From NCBI GenBank assembly GCA_001051155.2, contig JYIP02000004.1:2846383-2910382 (forward strand): a stretch of 64,000 nt of DNA, written 5' to 3'. Below, one piece after another: positions 33,351 through 45,343 of the stretch (position 1 is the first letter of the stretch; each line of letters opens with the position of its first letter). This stretch comes from Chrysoporthe austroafricana (lineage: Eukaryota; Ascomycota; Sordariomycetes; Diaporthales; Cryphonectriaceae). The notes beneath the pieces were generated by a model. That model had not been told where the DNA came from, did not search any database, and worked only from the letters and a program-made list of their open reading frames with translations. Made by a program: the position numbers and the translations under genes.

Positions 33351-35276
33351 ATGCATTCGAAGTCCGGGGTGTATCTCCTAGCGATGGGCGCAAGCTCGGC
33401 CTCTGCCGCCTCCGCCGTCTATACCCAGCCTTGCCCCCTGTACGGCCAAAATTTCCCAGCACCGACCAGTCTCTCTACGAGCAGTGCCATCCAAGCTGCC
33501 ACAAGTTCGCTCAAGTCACAGCTTGCGGGAACAATAAACGGGACGGCAAACGAGACCTCAGTCTTCGGCACTCTAGACACCGAGACAACTGCCTTCTCGG
33601 TGGAGTTCTACTCCCTCAACGAGGATGACCCATTGTTTACATACCACTATACACCCTTTCTATTCAGCAAAAACAACACTGGAGTGACATCGGTTAATTC
33701 CGACTCTGTGTACCGGATTGGAAGCGTGTCGAAGTTGTGGACTGTCTATTTGTATCTCATAACGGCCGGAGATGGCTCGTGGAATGATCCCATTACTAAA
33801 TACGTCCCCGAACTACAGGAGATTGCTCAGACACAGAAACCAGACCCAGTAAACAATGTGAATTGGAACTCAATTACCATCGGCGCGTTGGCCAGCCAGT
33901 TGGCTGGCATTGGTCGAGATGCCGTATACAGCCCCGAGCTTGCGTTGATGTTAGAGCAGCTGGGCGTTCTGAATCAGGGCGGTAACAATCACTCTACGTG
34001 TGGTTCTCTGTCCCTGAATATTATGACTCCATGCAACCGAACACGTACGTATCCATCGTACGACGATGAAGAGGTGGACTGAATTGACCATTCGCAGAGT
34101 TCTTCACCGACTATCCAACGCAGCACCCTGTTGTATCCTCCTTCCAGACCCCGATCTACTCCAACGCGGCGTACCAGATCCTGTCTTACGCCATCGAAAA
34201 CATCACAAGCCAGACCATGGAGGCCGTTTTCGACAAGTACCTAGTCTCGGCACTCGACCTGAACTCAACCTCCTACGCCGTGCCTAATACGACCACCAAT
34301 GCGGTAATTCCCCCATACGACACTACCATCAGCTGGTTCAGCGCCGATCTGAACGACGAGATGCCCGCAGGCGGCTACTACAGCAGCATCAATGACATGC
34401 GCGCCATCGGCAAGGCCATGCTGAACTCGACGCAGCTAGAACCGGCCGTCACGAGGCGTTGGATGAAGCCACACTCGCTCACCTCGGACCCGGACGCCAT
34501 GGTCGGCGCGCCCTGGGAGATCCAGCGCGCCCCGGGGAGCCCATACCTGATGATGATGACCAAGTCCGGCGACGTAGGCATCTACGCGTCCTACATCGTG
34601 CTCATCCCCGAGCTCGAGGTCGGCTTCACCGTGCTGACAGCCGGCGTGTCGTACCAGGAGAACGCGGAGATCCTTGCGGACATGCTGGCGGCGACGTTCG
34701 TGCCCGCAGCGAGGGCCGCGGCCAGGGAGGAGGCGAAAGCCAAGTATGAGGGCGTCTACGCCGATGCGGCTTCCATGTCGAACATCACGCTGGAGGTCGC
34801 GGCGGACGGGCCCGGCCTGGCACTGACTGGGTTCACCTTTGGTGGAGAGGACGTGGTATCCGTCCTACTAGATCAGGTCTTCGGCGCGAATACCACCGCG
34901 CGTCTGTACCCGACTGGCCTATCCACGACGACACCTAATGGGACGACGAGCAGCGCCTGGCGGGCCGTGTACCAGGTGCTTCCGCAGGCAGCGGATCCCG
35001 GCGCGTTCTCATCAAATTGTATCAGCTGGGCGCAAGTGGATAGTGTCATCTACGGTACGTTGTCTTATTCTATTTTTATTTCCCGAGAACAGTAATCCTA
35101 CACTCCCTGAATCATTACTCGGCCCTCGCTGGTCCTTCCTTTTAGGGCATACGCTAACACAGAAACGTTATATAGGAGGCGTTGGAATGGACGAATTCCT
35201 AATTACGACAATTGGGCACAAAGTTGTGAGTGTAACGCCGAGGTTGCTGGGTGTTGCAATGACACCCAGCCCGTGA
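33351..35276 (+). CDS. secreted beta-lactamase-like serine hydrolase
   Basis: Exons 33351-34044, 34098-35054 and 35176-35276 give 583 aa. The fold is the class C beta-lactamase / penicillin-binding-protein type used in fungi by esterases, lactone hydrolases and peptidases. All three catalytic elements are visible: SVSK (Ser125, Lys128) in VYRIGSVSKLWT, Tyr252-Ser-Asn254 in TPIYSNAAYQIL, and Lys387-Ser-Gly in the KTG position. The N-terminus (YLLAMGASSASAASA) is a signal peptide, and several N-x-S/T sites follow, so the product is probably secreted. The last 150 aa form a separate beta-rich domain. The start at 33351 is preferred to 33297 because of the TATA box spacing. The first donor could also be at 34049; the choice at 34045 keeps phase with the AG at 34096-34097. 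The substrate is unknown. Confidence 0.83.
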
Positions 35277-37889
35277 GCAAAGGCTTCGTTCATGAGGGCT
35301 GTACCGTATAAAACATGGGATGTGTACAGGTCTGTTGGGATGGAGGCTAGCTAATAATAATTGTGATGTCAGAGAGACTGGCTTAAGTCTGCGTGTCCTG
35401 CGCCGAGGTGAAGCCGTCTGGCGGAAATCGCGGTTGAGTAAAGCCACTGGCCGTGGACCAACATTGCTGAAAACCAACGCTGTCATCTTGTTTGTCTGCT
35501 CGGCGGCCGATACAGATGAACTCCGTGTCGGGGGAGAAGTAAGTACGTCCGTAGATAGCACTCATCGCAACGGTGGTCCTCGGATGCAAATCTTCCGGTC
35601 ACAGTCCACCCGCGGGAGAGCCATCAACGAAAGGGACGGTGCCATTCTAGGCTTAAGTTGGATCCTCTAGTCGGCGAGTCTTGAGCCTCGACCACGCAAC
35701 CATGTGTGGCGTAGTGGTCGACAAACGGTGCCCTTGTGGCCGATGTTTCTTGAACGCCAACCGGGAACTCAATCGCTCAAGGCGAATTGTCAGAGGACCA
35801 CGTTAAGAATGCCCCAGCATATCAAAAGTGTGGTATGAGCCAGCGATTGGCTGGTCAAGCCTTAGTCGATGCAGGGCCTGAAACAGCCTGGGGTCCCGTT
35901 CGGAAACTCATCCGCGATGCGGAGGATTGGCATTGTGATCCCAACCAGGGGCTTTCTTCGACCGAACTGGACAGACCAAATTTCTCTGCTGTGCGTGGTT
36001 GCGATAGGTGCTTCACTCCTCGGTACCTAGATAGGCTAGGCCTTCTGCATTGCTCCAGCTCCGGGGATCTCGATGAAGGGAATCTCAGCCCACCGGGCTC
36101 GCCACGGAACCTCTTAAAAATAATCTTGGTCCAATCCGATCGACGCTGCTGTACCGAATCCCCTTCCTATTATCCAGCTATCTAGGCCACGGTTGGGAAC
36201 AACCGGGTCGGCGACGCGGATCTCACCTTTGGTTGTAACGGGGACCCCCCGCTAGCCTGGTGGCCGACGACCACGGGTGACACGCTGAGAATGACTGCAC
36301 TTAGTACAGGGGGCTGAGACAACCTCGTCAGTCCACCTTGGCGTTTTGACAAAGAGAACGACCGGCGGCCCGTCATAGGTCTCCCTTGGCAGTTCTCAAC
36401 ACCCGCCAAAACTCGGGGCACTGGTTGCGGGTCCCCGGAGAACGATCCGAGAAGGGCGATTCGTTGACAACATGGTATGGTGACCAAGACGGTGCCCCAA
36501 ATCCCGCCTTGTTTAGGCGATTGATAGTCTACATCCTCTAGTCGCTCATGGTCTGGTCATGACAGGCCTTCGGAACGATGATCTCCTCGGCGGTCCAATG
36601 CGGAGATTACTCGTGGCAGAGACGACGCCATCAGCAGTCCGTGGTGGGAATTATAGGATTCTCGAGGAACACTATGTAGTGACGGATAGGCGCGCTCATT
36701 TATAAAGATCAGAGGTCTGGCCAGACTGAACTTTACCTTCATCACCGAGAGACTCGGTGGGGAAGCCAGAGCTTCTTCAATCAACATCTCAGCGATGTGG
36801 CTTGTAACGTAAAAAGTCGAGGCCTGAGCGCTTGCCAGCGTACAACATCTTGGATCGGAGGATATCCGGCGCCAGTGTGAAGAGTGGCTGCTGTCAGTAC
36901 GTGTCCGCAGACGATGTGACAGGCTAGGGGTCATCCCGCGAACTACATCCGTGCGTTGAAACGCTGAAGAGCCCCCGGGCTAGCAGCCCGCCTCTCAGAA
37001 GCTTGAGCAGCCCCGGGGCCGACGAGTCAGGATGGCGTGTGGGCGAGAGGTCGTTATCCGACCAGAGGTCAGCGTGCCCAATTCCAAGGTCGCGCGACGG
37101 TGCCTGTCTCAACGTCAGCCAGTCTTAACTCGACGGTTGGCAGTGGCAACGGGCAGGGGCCTATCATCGGCCCTCAGACACTTGGCTCGACATCTAGCAT
37201 CTTGCACAACTTTCATCCGATGTTCTGGTTTGTCTTCCCGCCAAGTATGGTTGCGATCGTGAATGGCGAGGAGGCGAAGCAATCTTTGCAAGATCGTGAC
37301 TATGCACTGCTACATTTACACGTCACCCAACCATGGGTGACTTGATATGCATACTCTCCAGAGTCGAGAGAAAGGCCGAACCAGCGAAGGTGTCATCAGA
37401 ATATTCCATGTGTATGAACCGCATTGGCGCAAGTCTGTGCCACTCATAAGAGACGATACGCTACCTTTGGCGGCTTTAAGGACCTCATCTGATCTTTTAA
37501 GTCCATACCACGAGCCTTCTTCCGTGCACATCCGGGGCTCGAGGGCTCTGCTCTCGAGACGTGGCGGAGTGTTCGAAGCTCCACATTATCTGGACCAGAT
37601 ATTGTTCTCTACCTCAGATCTCATGCATCTATGCTACTTAATTTTGACAGAAGCTATACAAGCTTGTAGTTTGCTTTCGAAACTTGTCCCATATATGGGA
37701 ATGTCACGAGGCCGGATGTGGTTTGTCTCTACGCGATACTGAATCCGTTCACTCTGATACTTCTCCCATGACACGCCTTGTCCTCACTTCATCTCTTTTC
37801 TTCTTCTTCGAACCATCGCTACTCTATGTCAGACTCGAGGTAAAGGCTTGAGATCATTACTGGTGTGAGCTAGGTAGCTACCAGTCAAC
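35277..37889. other. 2.6-kb gene-free region
   Basis: The longest open frames here are about 130 codons, lie on both strands and show no motif. I see no terminal repeats or transposase remains. The last 150 bp before 37890 are pyrimidine-rich and probably hold the receptor promoter. Confidence 0.4.
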
Positions 37890-39560
37890 ATGCAAATCCC
37901 TTCGGCTTCTGTCATCAGTCAATGGCCTCCGTCGAACTACATCAATCCCGAAACTAGAGGGCCTGCGGCCCTTATCGTCGTCTCTGTCCTACTTTTCTTG
38001 GTCACTGTAATTCTAGCTATTCGGATCTACACTCGTCTGCGGATATCGAAAGGTTTCGGGCTGGACGACGTGCTCATTTTGCTGGCCTACGTAAGATCTG
38101 ACTACTGGCCTTTTTCCAACTGTGCGTACGATAATTGACAAGAAATAGGTCCCAACGGCCGCCTTCGCCAGTGTCTCCTTCGTGGAGCAAGTGGACTTCG
38201 ACTGGGGCAGACATGTATGGGATGTTCCATTCGGCTTCTTCACGCCAGGCTTACAGTTGAGGTAAGATCGTGGGCTCGGGGCGTGTATATGGTGACTCTT
38301 GGGTGCCAGAGATATACTGAATTTGAGCAGCTTGGCTTCCCAGCTACTGTTCGACCTCTCTACGAGCTTGACAAAGCTCTCAATGCTGTCGCTGATCTAC
38401 AGAGTTGTGTCTGTCGACGATAGCCGGTACAGATATATTGTGATGGCCGTCGCCGCTTTTGTCACCCTTGACGGGCTGATCTTTTTCATGCTCACCACCT
38501 TCCAATGCAGGTAGGCTAAATCTCTCCGAAGGCAGACTTATTTGGAAAGCTGACAGAGGATGCAGGCCTGTCTCGGCATACTGGACGTTGTCTGCCGAAC
38601 CGCAGATGTGTATCAATGAGCCGAAGCATCTGCTCGCTGCGGGGTGCATCAACACGATCACGGATTTCATCATTGTAGTACTTCCGATTCCTTATGTTCG
38701 TCGGCTCAAGCTGCCCCGAAAACAACAGGTCATCGTCTGCAGTTTATTCGCCGGCGGTCTCTTCGTGACAGCTGCTGGGGCGGTGAGAACTGCTGTTACC
38801 TTCCTTTCCTTCCGCGATCCGAAGAAGGACTTGACGTGGAATGCCATTCCTGTCATCATCGCCAGCGCGCTTGAGCTTCACACCGGGATTGTAAGTTTGA
38901 GTCCCACGATATCAGTGTCTAGCTCTGTCAACTTATTTGCTGATCGCCTCTCCCCTCTCCACTTAGATCTGCGCTTCTATCCCATCCATTAAGCCGTTCT
39001 TCGCTCGCTATCTTCCTCAAGTACTTGGAAGTTCAGGCTCCTGGCGTTCACATAACTCGCACTCCCGTATTGCGATAGAAAAGGCCACATCGGACAAAGC
39101 TCTAGAACCAGACTTCTGGCATGTTACGAATCGAGAGTCTGTCGACACCTTGGGTCGGGGTATTGAGTCATCACCGCTGGTGATGCAGATGAGAGGACAA
39201 GCCCCAATGCCAGGAATGCCGACGCCGACGCGACCGCCACGAACGCAGTCTACCCTGAAGACTTTCTCCATACTGGCGAAGCCTGAGCAAAATTCCAGCC
39301 CACCACGGGCCGACTCGCTAAGAAGCATGTCTACGACCTCGACGTCCATACTCGGATCTGTAAATTCCCCGGCACCGCCAAACCTGAACAAGCCACTACC
39401 GACGATAAGATCGAACTCGGTTCTGGGCTCATGGTCTCTGGCAGAGGGCGGCAATGAGCGCGCTATATCAACCAACATGATGAGCATATACCAATTTGTT
39501 CCCTACGAAGATGGGCACATTAGCGTGCATAGGACCGGCGGAAGTATTTACGGAAGATGA
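37890..39560 (+). CDS. Pth11-like seven-helix membrane protein (rhodopsin-like fold)
   Basis: Five exons (37890-38090, 38149-38261, 38310-38510, 38566-38890, 38967-39560) give 477 aa. The family, large in Pezizomycotina, includes Pth11, a receptor-like protein acting in surface sensing in rice blast; this one has no CFEM domain. Family marks are RIYTRLRISKGFGLDDVLILLAY, SLTKLSMLSLIYRV, CINEPKHLLAAGCINTITD and VVLPIPYVRRLKLPRKQQ. A helix with the SxPSIKPFFARYLP end follows. Seven hydrophobic segments precede a disordered tail rich in Ser, Pro and Thr. All four introns keep phase and are 48-76 bp. The simplest reading stops at 39560, but a coding-like segment downstream suggests an alternative last exon. 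Ligand and coupling are unknown. Confidence 0.85.
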
Positions 39561-39637
39561 AGCGAGGCAAGGTTGGACCCTCCGCTAAATAAACAACGCC
39601 CTACTCGCTTGCCCATCTATACGACAGGCTGAAAAAG

Positions 39638-39786
39638 ATACCAGCCAGCACAAGGGGACGGTGTTCACTACTCGGCCGTATGCAGGGTCGGATAAGGATG
39701 TGGCCGTCTCCGACACCGAGGGAGTCAATTTTACGAGTGATACCCCTATCGAGCACGCACAGGCACAGACATTGATGTTTTCATGA
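39638..39786 (+). other. possible alternative last exon of the Pth11-like gene
   Basis: The frame reads HKGTVFTTRPYAGSDKDVAV then SDTEGVNFTSDTPIE and a stop at 39784-39786, with protein-like composition. A donor (GTATTT) at 39544 and an AAG acceptor at 39637 would join it in phase to the receptor tail and lengthen the product to 521 aa. The acceptor is weak; a better CAG at 39627 is out of phase with that donor. Confidence 0.45.
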
Positions 39787-40733
39787 CTTAATAATTACCC
39801 GTTTAGCCCCATGTAAGTGTTGTAGTAAAGCTTGTTTCCGTTCTTGATTAGGCAGTCATGTATCCGCATGTGTCAGTGTTAAAAGGCCCTAGACTAGAGC
39901 AGCCAAGAGACACCAAAATTTTAATTGACAGACATGAACTTGTAGCTTTATGCTGAACACTCAATGCGGGATGTCACAGCCGGCAGGCGACATGAGTGGT
40001 ATGTTTTCAGGCACCACAAGATCAACGATGAAACCCACGATATTCATCTGTGCCGAGCTATTGTTTCTCAAGATGAGTCCAATTGGATTCTGTGGCATCC
40101 GGCATGAGCGCAAGTATGCCTGACAAATCGTCTCGGCCGTAACAAATGGCAAACCAGAGATGCGCTCACTTAAAGTTCTGTCCCTTGCAGGAAAGCAGGG
40201 AACCCATATCATGCTGCCTTGTCCAAGATTTCACAGCGGCCTAAACATCAATCCCATGCTTGATCAGTCATCGAGCCGCCAGCACATAATTTATAGACGA
40301 ACGACGGCCTCGCTGGTCGAAGCTAGAAGTTAGATCAAACATACAGATGAAAGTCTGTGCCGAGTTCGGATTTTCGAAGCATTCAGATTACCTCCAGACT
40401 GTTAACATCTTTTTCAGCAATGCGAGTCTTCGGGCCTGTGACAATCATATGAGGTCATGTACGGGAAAGTGCTCATGATCAGCTTAATATTCAAGGTCTT
40501 TTAGATGAACAGCCTGTGAGTTCATTTTCATTAATTATATCAGGATATTAGTCGCGAACTTCTTATCCTTACTTCTACGTTACCTCTTCCTGTGTTCCGC
40601 GCCATATTCTGCTCTGCGTAATGCTTAATAGAGTTCAAACATTTCCAAGTCAAGAGTGCTATATCCATTTACAGAGGAATTATTGTCAAATCATTCTTGC
40701 TAGAGCCCCTAGACTATCAAGGTGCCCTGGAAT
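39787..40733. other. gene-free, AT-richer spacer
   Basis: An 83-codon frame on the minus strand (39961-40212) has no recognisable motif and no better case than chance. The rest contains many stops in all frames. Confidence 0.4.
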
Positions 40734-42103
40734 CTATGAGTTCGTGCAATTGCTGATCAAATCCATGATCCCCCCTATAGCGACTGGTATTGCTCCAGGA
40801 TGAATTATACTCAGAGCTGAACTTGCAGCAATAGTAAGAACCTTTCCCCCAATATCCAAGGCAATCTTTCGTTTACGATGTGGCTTGTTTTGACTTTGCG
40901 GATTCGGGTCAGCCTCTACCGTGCCGTGCATAGAAGCCGCATGCAAACTGACTTTGAGCTCTGCCATTTCTTCCTGAAGGTGGAGCATCTGCTCGAGGGT
41001 CTCCTTCTGGCCCACACCGGCCTCTTTCAGGTGTTGCTCAACCATCACCTGGTAGTCATGTTGCATCTTGTCGAAGCGCAAGAGGTGCTCCATCTCGAGC
41101 CGGCGGATCTCCTCGCGGCGGTCCTGACGGAGCAGCTCTTGATCTGTATGGATGCGGTCGATCTTGCGCTCCATCTTCGCCCTCTCCTTCTCTAGTATCT
41201 CCTGCAGCTCGTGATCCCTCTCAGAAAGGGCCTCGGCCGCATCTTTTTGTATCTTCTGCAGCTCGTGTTTGTACTTCTCTTCCAGGATGAGCAGCTCCTC
41301 ATTGACGGCACAACCTGCCTCCGTCTCGCCAATGGCCTTATTTTCGTCCACCAACTCGCGCTGGAGCTGCAGGGTCTCGGGCTCACGGTCGGCAAATGAG
41401 AGCAAGATGTCCAGAGCGGAGCGCTGATCGCCCATGAATCGCTGCGTGCGAGCACCGTGGGAGATCATATCGCCCCAGAACTCCGGATTGGACACGAGTT
41501 CGCTCTCGTGGGACTCCGAGATCGTGTCGCTCATAGCGCCCCAGAAGGTGGATGCGATGACCACATTGCGCATAGGCTTCTCGCCGCAGAGCTTCCTAAA
41601 CATCTTCAGGTTCCGCATGGCGCCTCCGTCCATGCGGACATCTGTGATGCGGTGGAGGTACACAATTCCTGAAAGCCTGGTGTTCTTTTTATAGGTCAGC
41701 TCAAGGTAGTTGGCCAACTCCTTGAGGACCTCTGCATCGGATTTGTATGTGTCGTTGAATCCCGGTGTATCGACCAGTATAAAGTTGTACCCCTCTGCGG
41801 TAAATTGATGCGGCGTCACTTGTTGAGTGCCTTAATTGGTCCAGCAGTTAGCGAAGCTGTGGCAGAAATGCAGGAATGCCCGCTTCATGTGTGTGAGGCT
41901 TACATGACACGAGTGAATGCCCGACAATACTTTCGTTGGTACCCGTTGCTCGCTGGATGAAAGTGCTTTTACCAGCTCCAGTGACCCCCATCACCCCTAT
42001 GATCTGCCAACCGTCAGTTATCCGTGTCTGTTCGTCGTGAAGCTGGAAGGACACTTACGAGGGTCGGGAGGGTCGGAATGTTCTGCAGCTCCTGGATTTG
42101 CAT
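40734..42103 (-). CDS. P-loop GTPase with coiled coil and hydrophobic tail
   Basis: Exons 42103-42059, 42003-41904 and 41830-40734 give 413 aa. The G domain has a clear P-loop, GVTGAGKST (residues 21-29), DTPGFND (G3, 69-75), and IVYLHRITDVRMDGGAMRN, a mark of fungal GTPases loosely related to AIG1/GIMAP and septin-like TRAFAC proteins. The NKxD guanine-specificity motif is replaced by IASTFWG (140-146), like the TTMW form of relatives. Residues about 190-345 are an unbroken charged coiled coil. After a basic KPHRKRK there is a hydrophobic stretch (VLTIAASSALSIIHPGAIPVA) that could insert into a membrane. The tiny first exon (MQIQELQNIPTLPTL) is supported by splice phase and a TATA box 63 bp upstream. 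The role is unknown. Confidence 0.8.
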
Positions 42104-42165
42104 CTTGACCGGGTCGTGTGTTGTCTTAACGATCAGCAAAACAATGCAACCACTTGATAACCTCG

Positions 42166-42173
42166 TATATATA
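42166..42173 (-). promoter_or_regulatory. TATA box of the GTPase gene
   Basis: TATATATA lies 63 bp upstream of the ATG at 42103 on the minus strand. The rest of the spacer to 42901 holds no supported gene and includes the 3' end of the coiled-coil protein gene. Confidence 0.5.
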
Positions 42174-42901
42174 CGCAACGAGTCAATGAAGACCACCGAG
42201 AAGATGGAAGAGATGCGGAACTAGTAAGGCAGGGCTGAGAAGGAGGCCGCCGCGTCCCTGTTTTCGTGATCGAACGAGCCGCATGCAACCAGGCACCGAA
42301 GTCTCCTCAAAAATGGCTTGTGCTGCATTCCAAATCCTCTTTTAACAAGGGTTCTTACATTTCTGTTTAGGGTCCGACAAGGCCACCAATGACATACTCT
42401 TGTCAAAAATGACAAGGATATTAGAACAGGGTGGGGGAAGACATGTGTACGGAAGGATGTTCAGCAGAGCGGAGGTCTAGCCTAGGCCCCCAATGCATAG
42501 TTCCGTTAGCCGCTCAGCTGCTGCGCAAACCCTTGCAAGTAGCGCCAGCGTGCAGATGGAAATCTTATCTGTGTCACTTGACCTGAGCGCTTGTGATGCT
42601 GAAAAGACTGGCAGATATCGGCGCCTGAGTGCAAGTAGCGTGGGAGGGGGGGCGTGGGCTGAATCCAATGGACAGGACAGCCGTCGGGCGCTTGCATGTA
42701 GGATTCGCAAGCCACAATAATTAGATTGCAACCTCTGTGCGACTGGTTCGTCAGGATATGGCCAAGGTATGTCACGAGTGACACAATAGCCATGTGGTGC
42801 CTGGACTTATCGGGAGACTCTAGAGCACACCCTGCACGAGTTATCAATCTACTTCCTGAATACATTCATGCACCCTGTCAACCTGCGCATGGTTCTCGCT
42901 C
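42174..42901. other. gene-free spacer between two minus-strand genes
   Basis: No motif-bearing frame is seen. Frames of up to 119 codons on both strands overlap each other and look random. Confidence 0.35.
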
Positions 42902-44593
42902 TCAAGCGGAGCCGCCTTTGCCAACCCAGACACGGGCTTTCAGCCAGATTCTGGACACCTGGTCATATTTCCGACCCTCTTCGGTACCGCAAGCGACGAT
43001 GGCTGGCTGAAGCACCATCAGAAGCGGCATGCCAAGAAGAGTCGGCTCTGGTTTTTGAGATTGGTGGAGGTCCATCAACCCTTCTCCGGAGCGCTGAAAG
43101 AAACCCTCCCCTGTCTCCCTCAGGGCCTTGAGATCCAGGCACTTGACCACAGAACGCTGTGACCAAAGCTTGGCCGAGAACTGCAGGGCCCGATCGAACT
43201 CGTCTACCAGGAATTGGTGATGTCCGGGGTCAGAAGGATCTCTAACCATAAATCGTGCAGCACTGCCAAGAAACTTGTTGCTCAGCTGCACTGCACGCTG
43301 CAGCCGCACCGCGGTAACCGGAGATGAGTCCTGCCCTGCCCTGTCTCTGACCTCACTCATGCCATTTGTCGCCAGGAGCCTCATCAGTTGTGAGCGCCAC
43401 TGATGAGCCTCTTTCTCTTGCACTAATGAATCGGAGTCTTGTCAGCGGCATGTCCAGGATCTCATTTTGCTGCTGACAGGACAAGCGTCTGCGAATGGAA
43501 AGAACTCACATTCGACTAGAAAAGTGTAAAGATTTTTCACCACTTTGCTCGTGTCCGAAATGTCAGACTGCACAGCCTTTTTGGCGTTTTGACTGACGTC
43601 CTTCGACTCCTGGGAAGCTGACCCAGGATTTGAGCCGGTAGTAAGCTTAGAAAAGCTGTCAAGGATCGAGAACGGGTTGGAGAAGATCTCAGCACAAATG
43701 AAGTTGGCCAGCATGCCATGGAGAAGAATGTACGGCAGCTTTTTCTCCCTACTAAGTTCGGGGGGGATCATCCCGTCTGGGGTCAGTACCATGAATGTTC
43801 GTAGCTGTGCCACAAACTCATGACCGTCCTCTGTGGTCCGATTGGAACATTTCTGCATGCTGCTCTGAGCAGAATCTTTGGCCCAGCTGTACCAGGCTGA
43901 TGATCGATTGGCAAACCACTGGACGACATCGCTGTCAGAGGTAGCGAAAGACCGGTTCTGTTCCATCATTGTCTTGGCTGCGGATTGGGCTGAGACGACG
44001 TGCTTCTCTTGATCCTCGATCAGGTGGGCCAGCGTGGCGACCTGGTTCTCCAGGTCTTGGATGATCATCTTATGTCCCTGGTTCTGTGACAATAGCTTTG
44101 CATTCCGGAGCTCGAGTTCTTGAATTTGGTGGTTTGCCTGGCCCATATGCCCCTGAACCTCCTGGACGTATGAGTCGTAGCGAGACCTCCAGCGCCAACC
44201 CAGCTCCTTGTTCTGGTTTTCGGAGTCTTGCAGCATCTGGAATACCTCATTGTATTGAGTCTTGCTGACGGAAGCTGGCTCTTTGGCGGTTTGCTGGCCG
44301 TGTTTTGCGTCGTACTTCGAGCCGTATGATTCATGACTGCGGATGGGCGGGCGGACTGGACTTGCTCTGCCGTCTGCTGCTCGCGCCCTATCCGCACTTC
44401 GCCCGCGCAGGTCACGACACGTTCCAGAGGTGCCTGGACCATCTCGTGCTCCCGAGGCACCCGCCATTTCGGATGTGCCTCTTCGCTGGAGGACTGTGAC
44501 GATCTCGATTTGCCCGAGATCATTCGCGGCACGAGTGGCGAAAGATTGGCTCCCTGACGACAAGTTAGAATTATCTGCTGCTCCCACAGCCAT
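42902..44593 (-). CDS. unrecognised coiled-coil protein next to GTPase and Hsp70-like genes
   Basis: Exons 44593-43510 and 43422-42902 (87-bp intron, GTGAGT...TAG) give 534 aa. I do not recognise the family. The first 110 residues are disordered, rich in Arg, Gly and Ser. Residues about 110-220 form a coiled coil (NHQIQELELRNAKLLSQNQ, IIQDLENQVATLAHLIEDQE). After this come helical, tryptophan-containing segments (WFANRSSAWYSWAKDSAQ), then PYILLHGMLANFICAEIFSNPF, which resembles a buried helix, and a helical C-terminal domain encoded partly by exon 2. No enzyme motif is visible. The true start may lie further upstream, in the MGKKAHKDK segment at 44606-44796. It faces away from the Hsp70-like gene and follows the GTPase in the same direction, upstream of it. 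Confidence 0.7.
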
Positions 44594-44605
44594 CTAAAGG
44601 ACTGT

Positions 44606-44796
44606 CACCTGTGCCAAAAGGATGGGGCTTGCTTGCCTTCTGGGTTTTCTACATGTTTGTCGCGGCTGGCATCTTCCCCAGCAAGCCTTTCCTGTTTGCC
44701 AGTGACAGAAGTTTGAGGATCGGCGAATTCGTCGAGGCCGATTCTGCCAGGAGAAGATGGTCTACCATCTTTGTCTTTGTGGGCCTTCTTACCCAT
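44606..44796 (-). other. candidate upstream coding exon of the coiled-coil gene
   Basis: The minus strand opens with ATG and reads MGKKAHKDKDGRPSSPGRIG and on to QAPSFWH, then AG|GTGACA, a plausible donor. Composition is similar to the disordered N-terminus downstream. Only a GGGAG acceptor near 44547 keeps phase; the better CAG just before it does not. A branch-site-like CTAAC lies close by, so splicing here is possible but unproven. Confidence 0.35.
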
Positions 44797-45343
44797 GTTG
44801 TACCAGTGTTTGAACAAGACTTGGACAGATATGGAGAGATTAGTGACGACAATTGCTGTATTTATGTCAAGATGCGATGTGCTACCTTGTCCACGCCGCG
44901 TAATGACATTTGACGAGCTAATTCCTGCAGTGTCATCTCTTGTCCTACGGGGAGTCCATCGATAATACACTCTGTTTTATAATGGCTAGCTAGACCTGTT
45001 CAAGCCTTTCCCACCGGGCGTGGTTGAATAGTTTGCTCCACTCGGTCATCCTTGCCAAAAGGCGTTCGATATTGCTGACACGCATATCTAAGCGCCGGGG
45101 GCTGCCACCAGCCGTCCAGGGTCTAGATCCTAGAGCCTCGTCCTATTGAACTTTCAAAGTACCTCCATACCCGCCTGCCTCGGCCCCATGGCACAAGGCG
45201 AGTCCTTAAGCAGACGGGCATCCACTGAAATCCGAGAACCTTTTGTTCAGTCACCTCTGTAGTCTTTGCTCTGCAGAACTGGGCAGTTTGCGTCTCTTTG
45301 TCACTTGAGATTTCTTGCAATGCAGTGGTGAAATTCGACGATA
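44797..45343. promoter_or_regulatory. divergent promoter region, coiled-coil gene / Hsp70-like gene
   Basis: About 550 bp separate the candidate 5' exon of the coiled-coil gene from the ATG of the Hsp70-like gene, with no coding frame between. Shared regulation is possible; no TATA box was identified. Confidence 0.35.

Noticed and set aside
35277..37889. Transposon or retroelement remnant in the 2.6-kb gap
   Set aside because: No terminal repeats, target-site duplication, transposase, integrase or reverse transcriptase motif could be found in any frame.
39961..40212. 83-codon minus-strand frame downstream of the GTPase gene
   Set aside because: Too short, no motif, and no splice link to the GTPase, which has its own stop.
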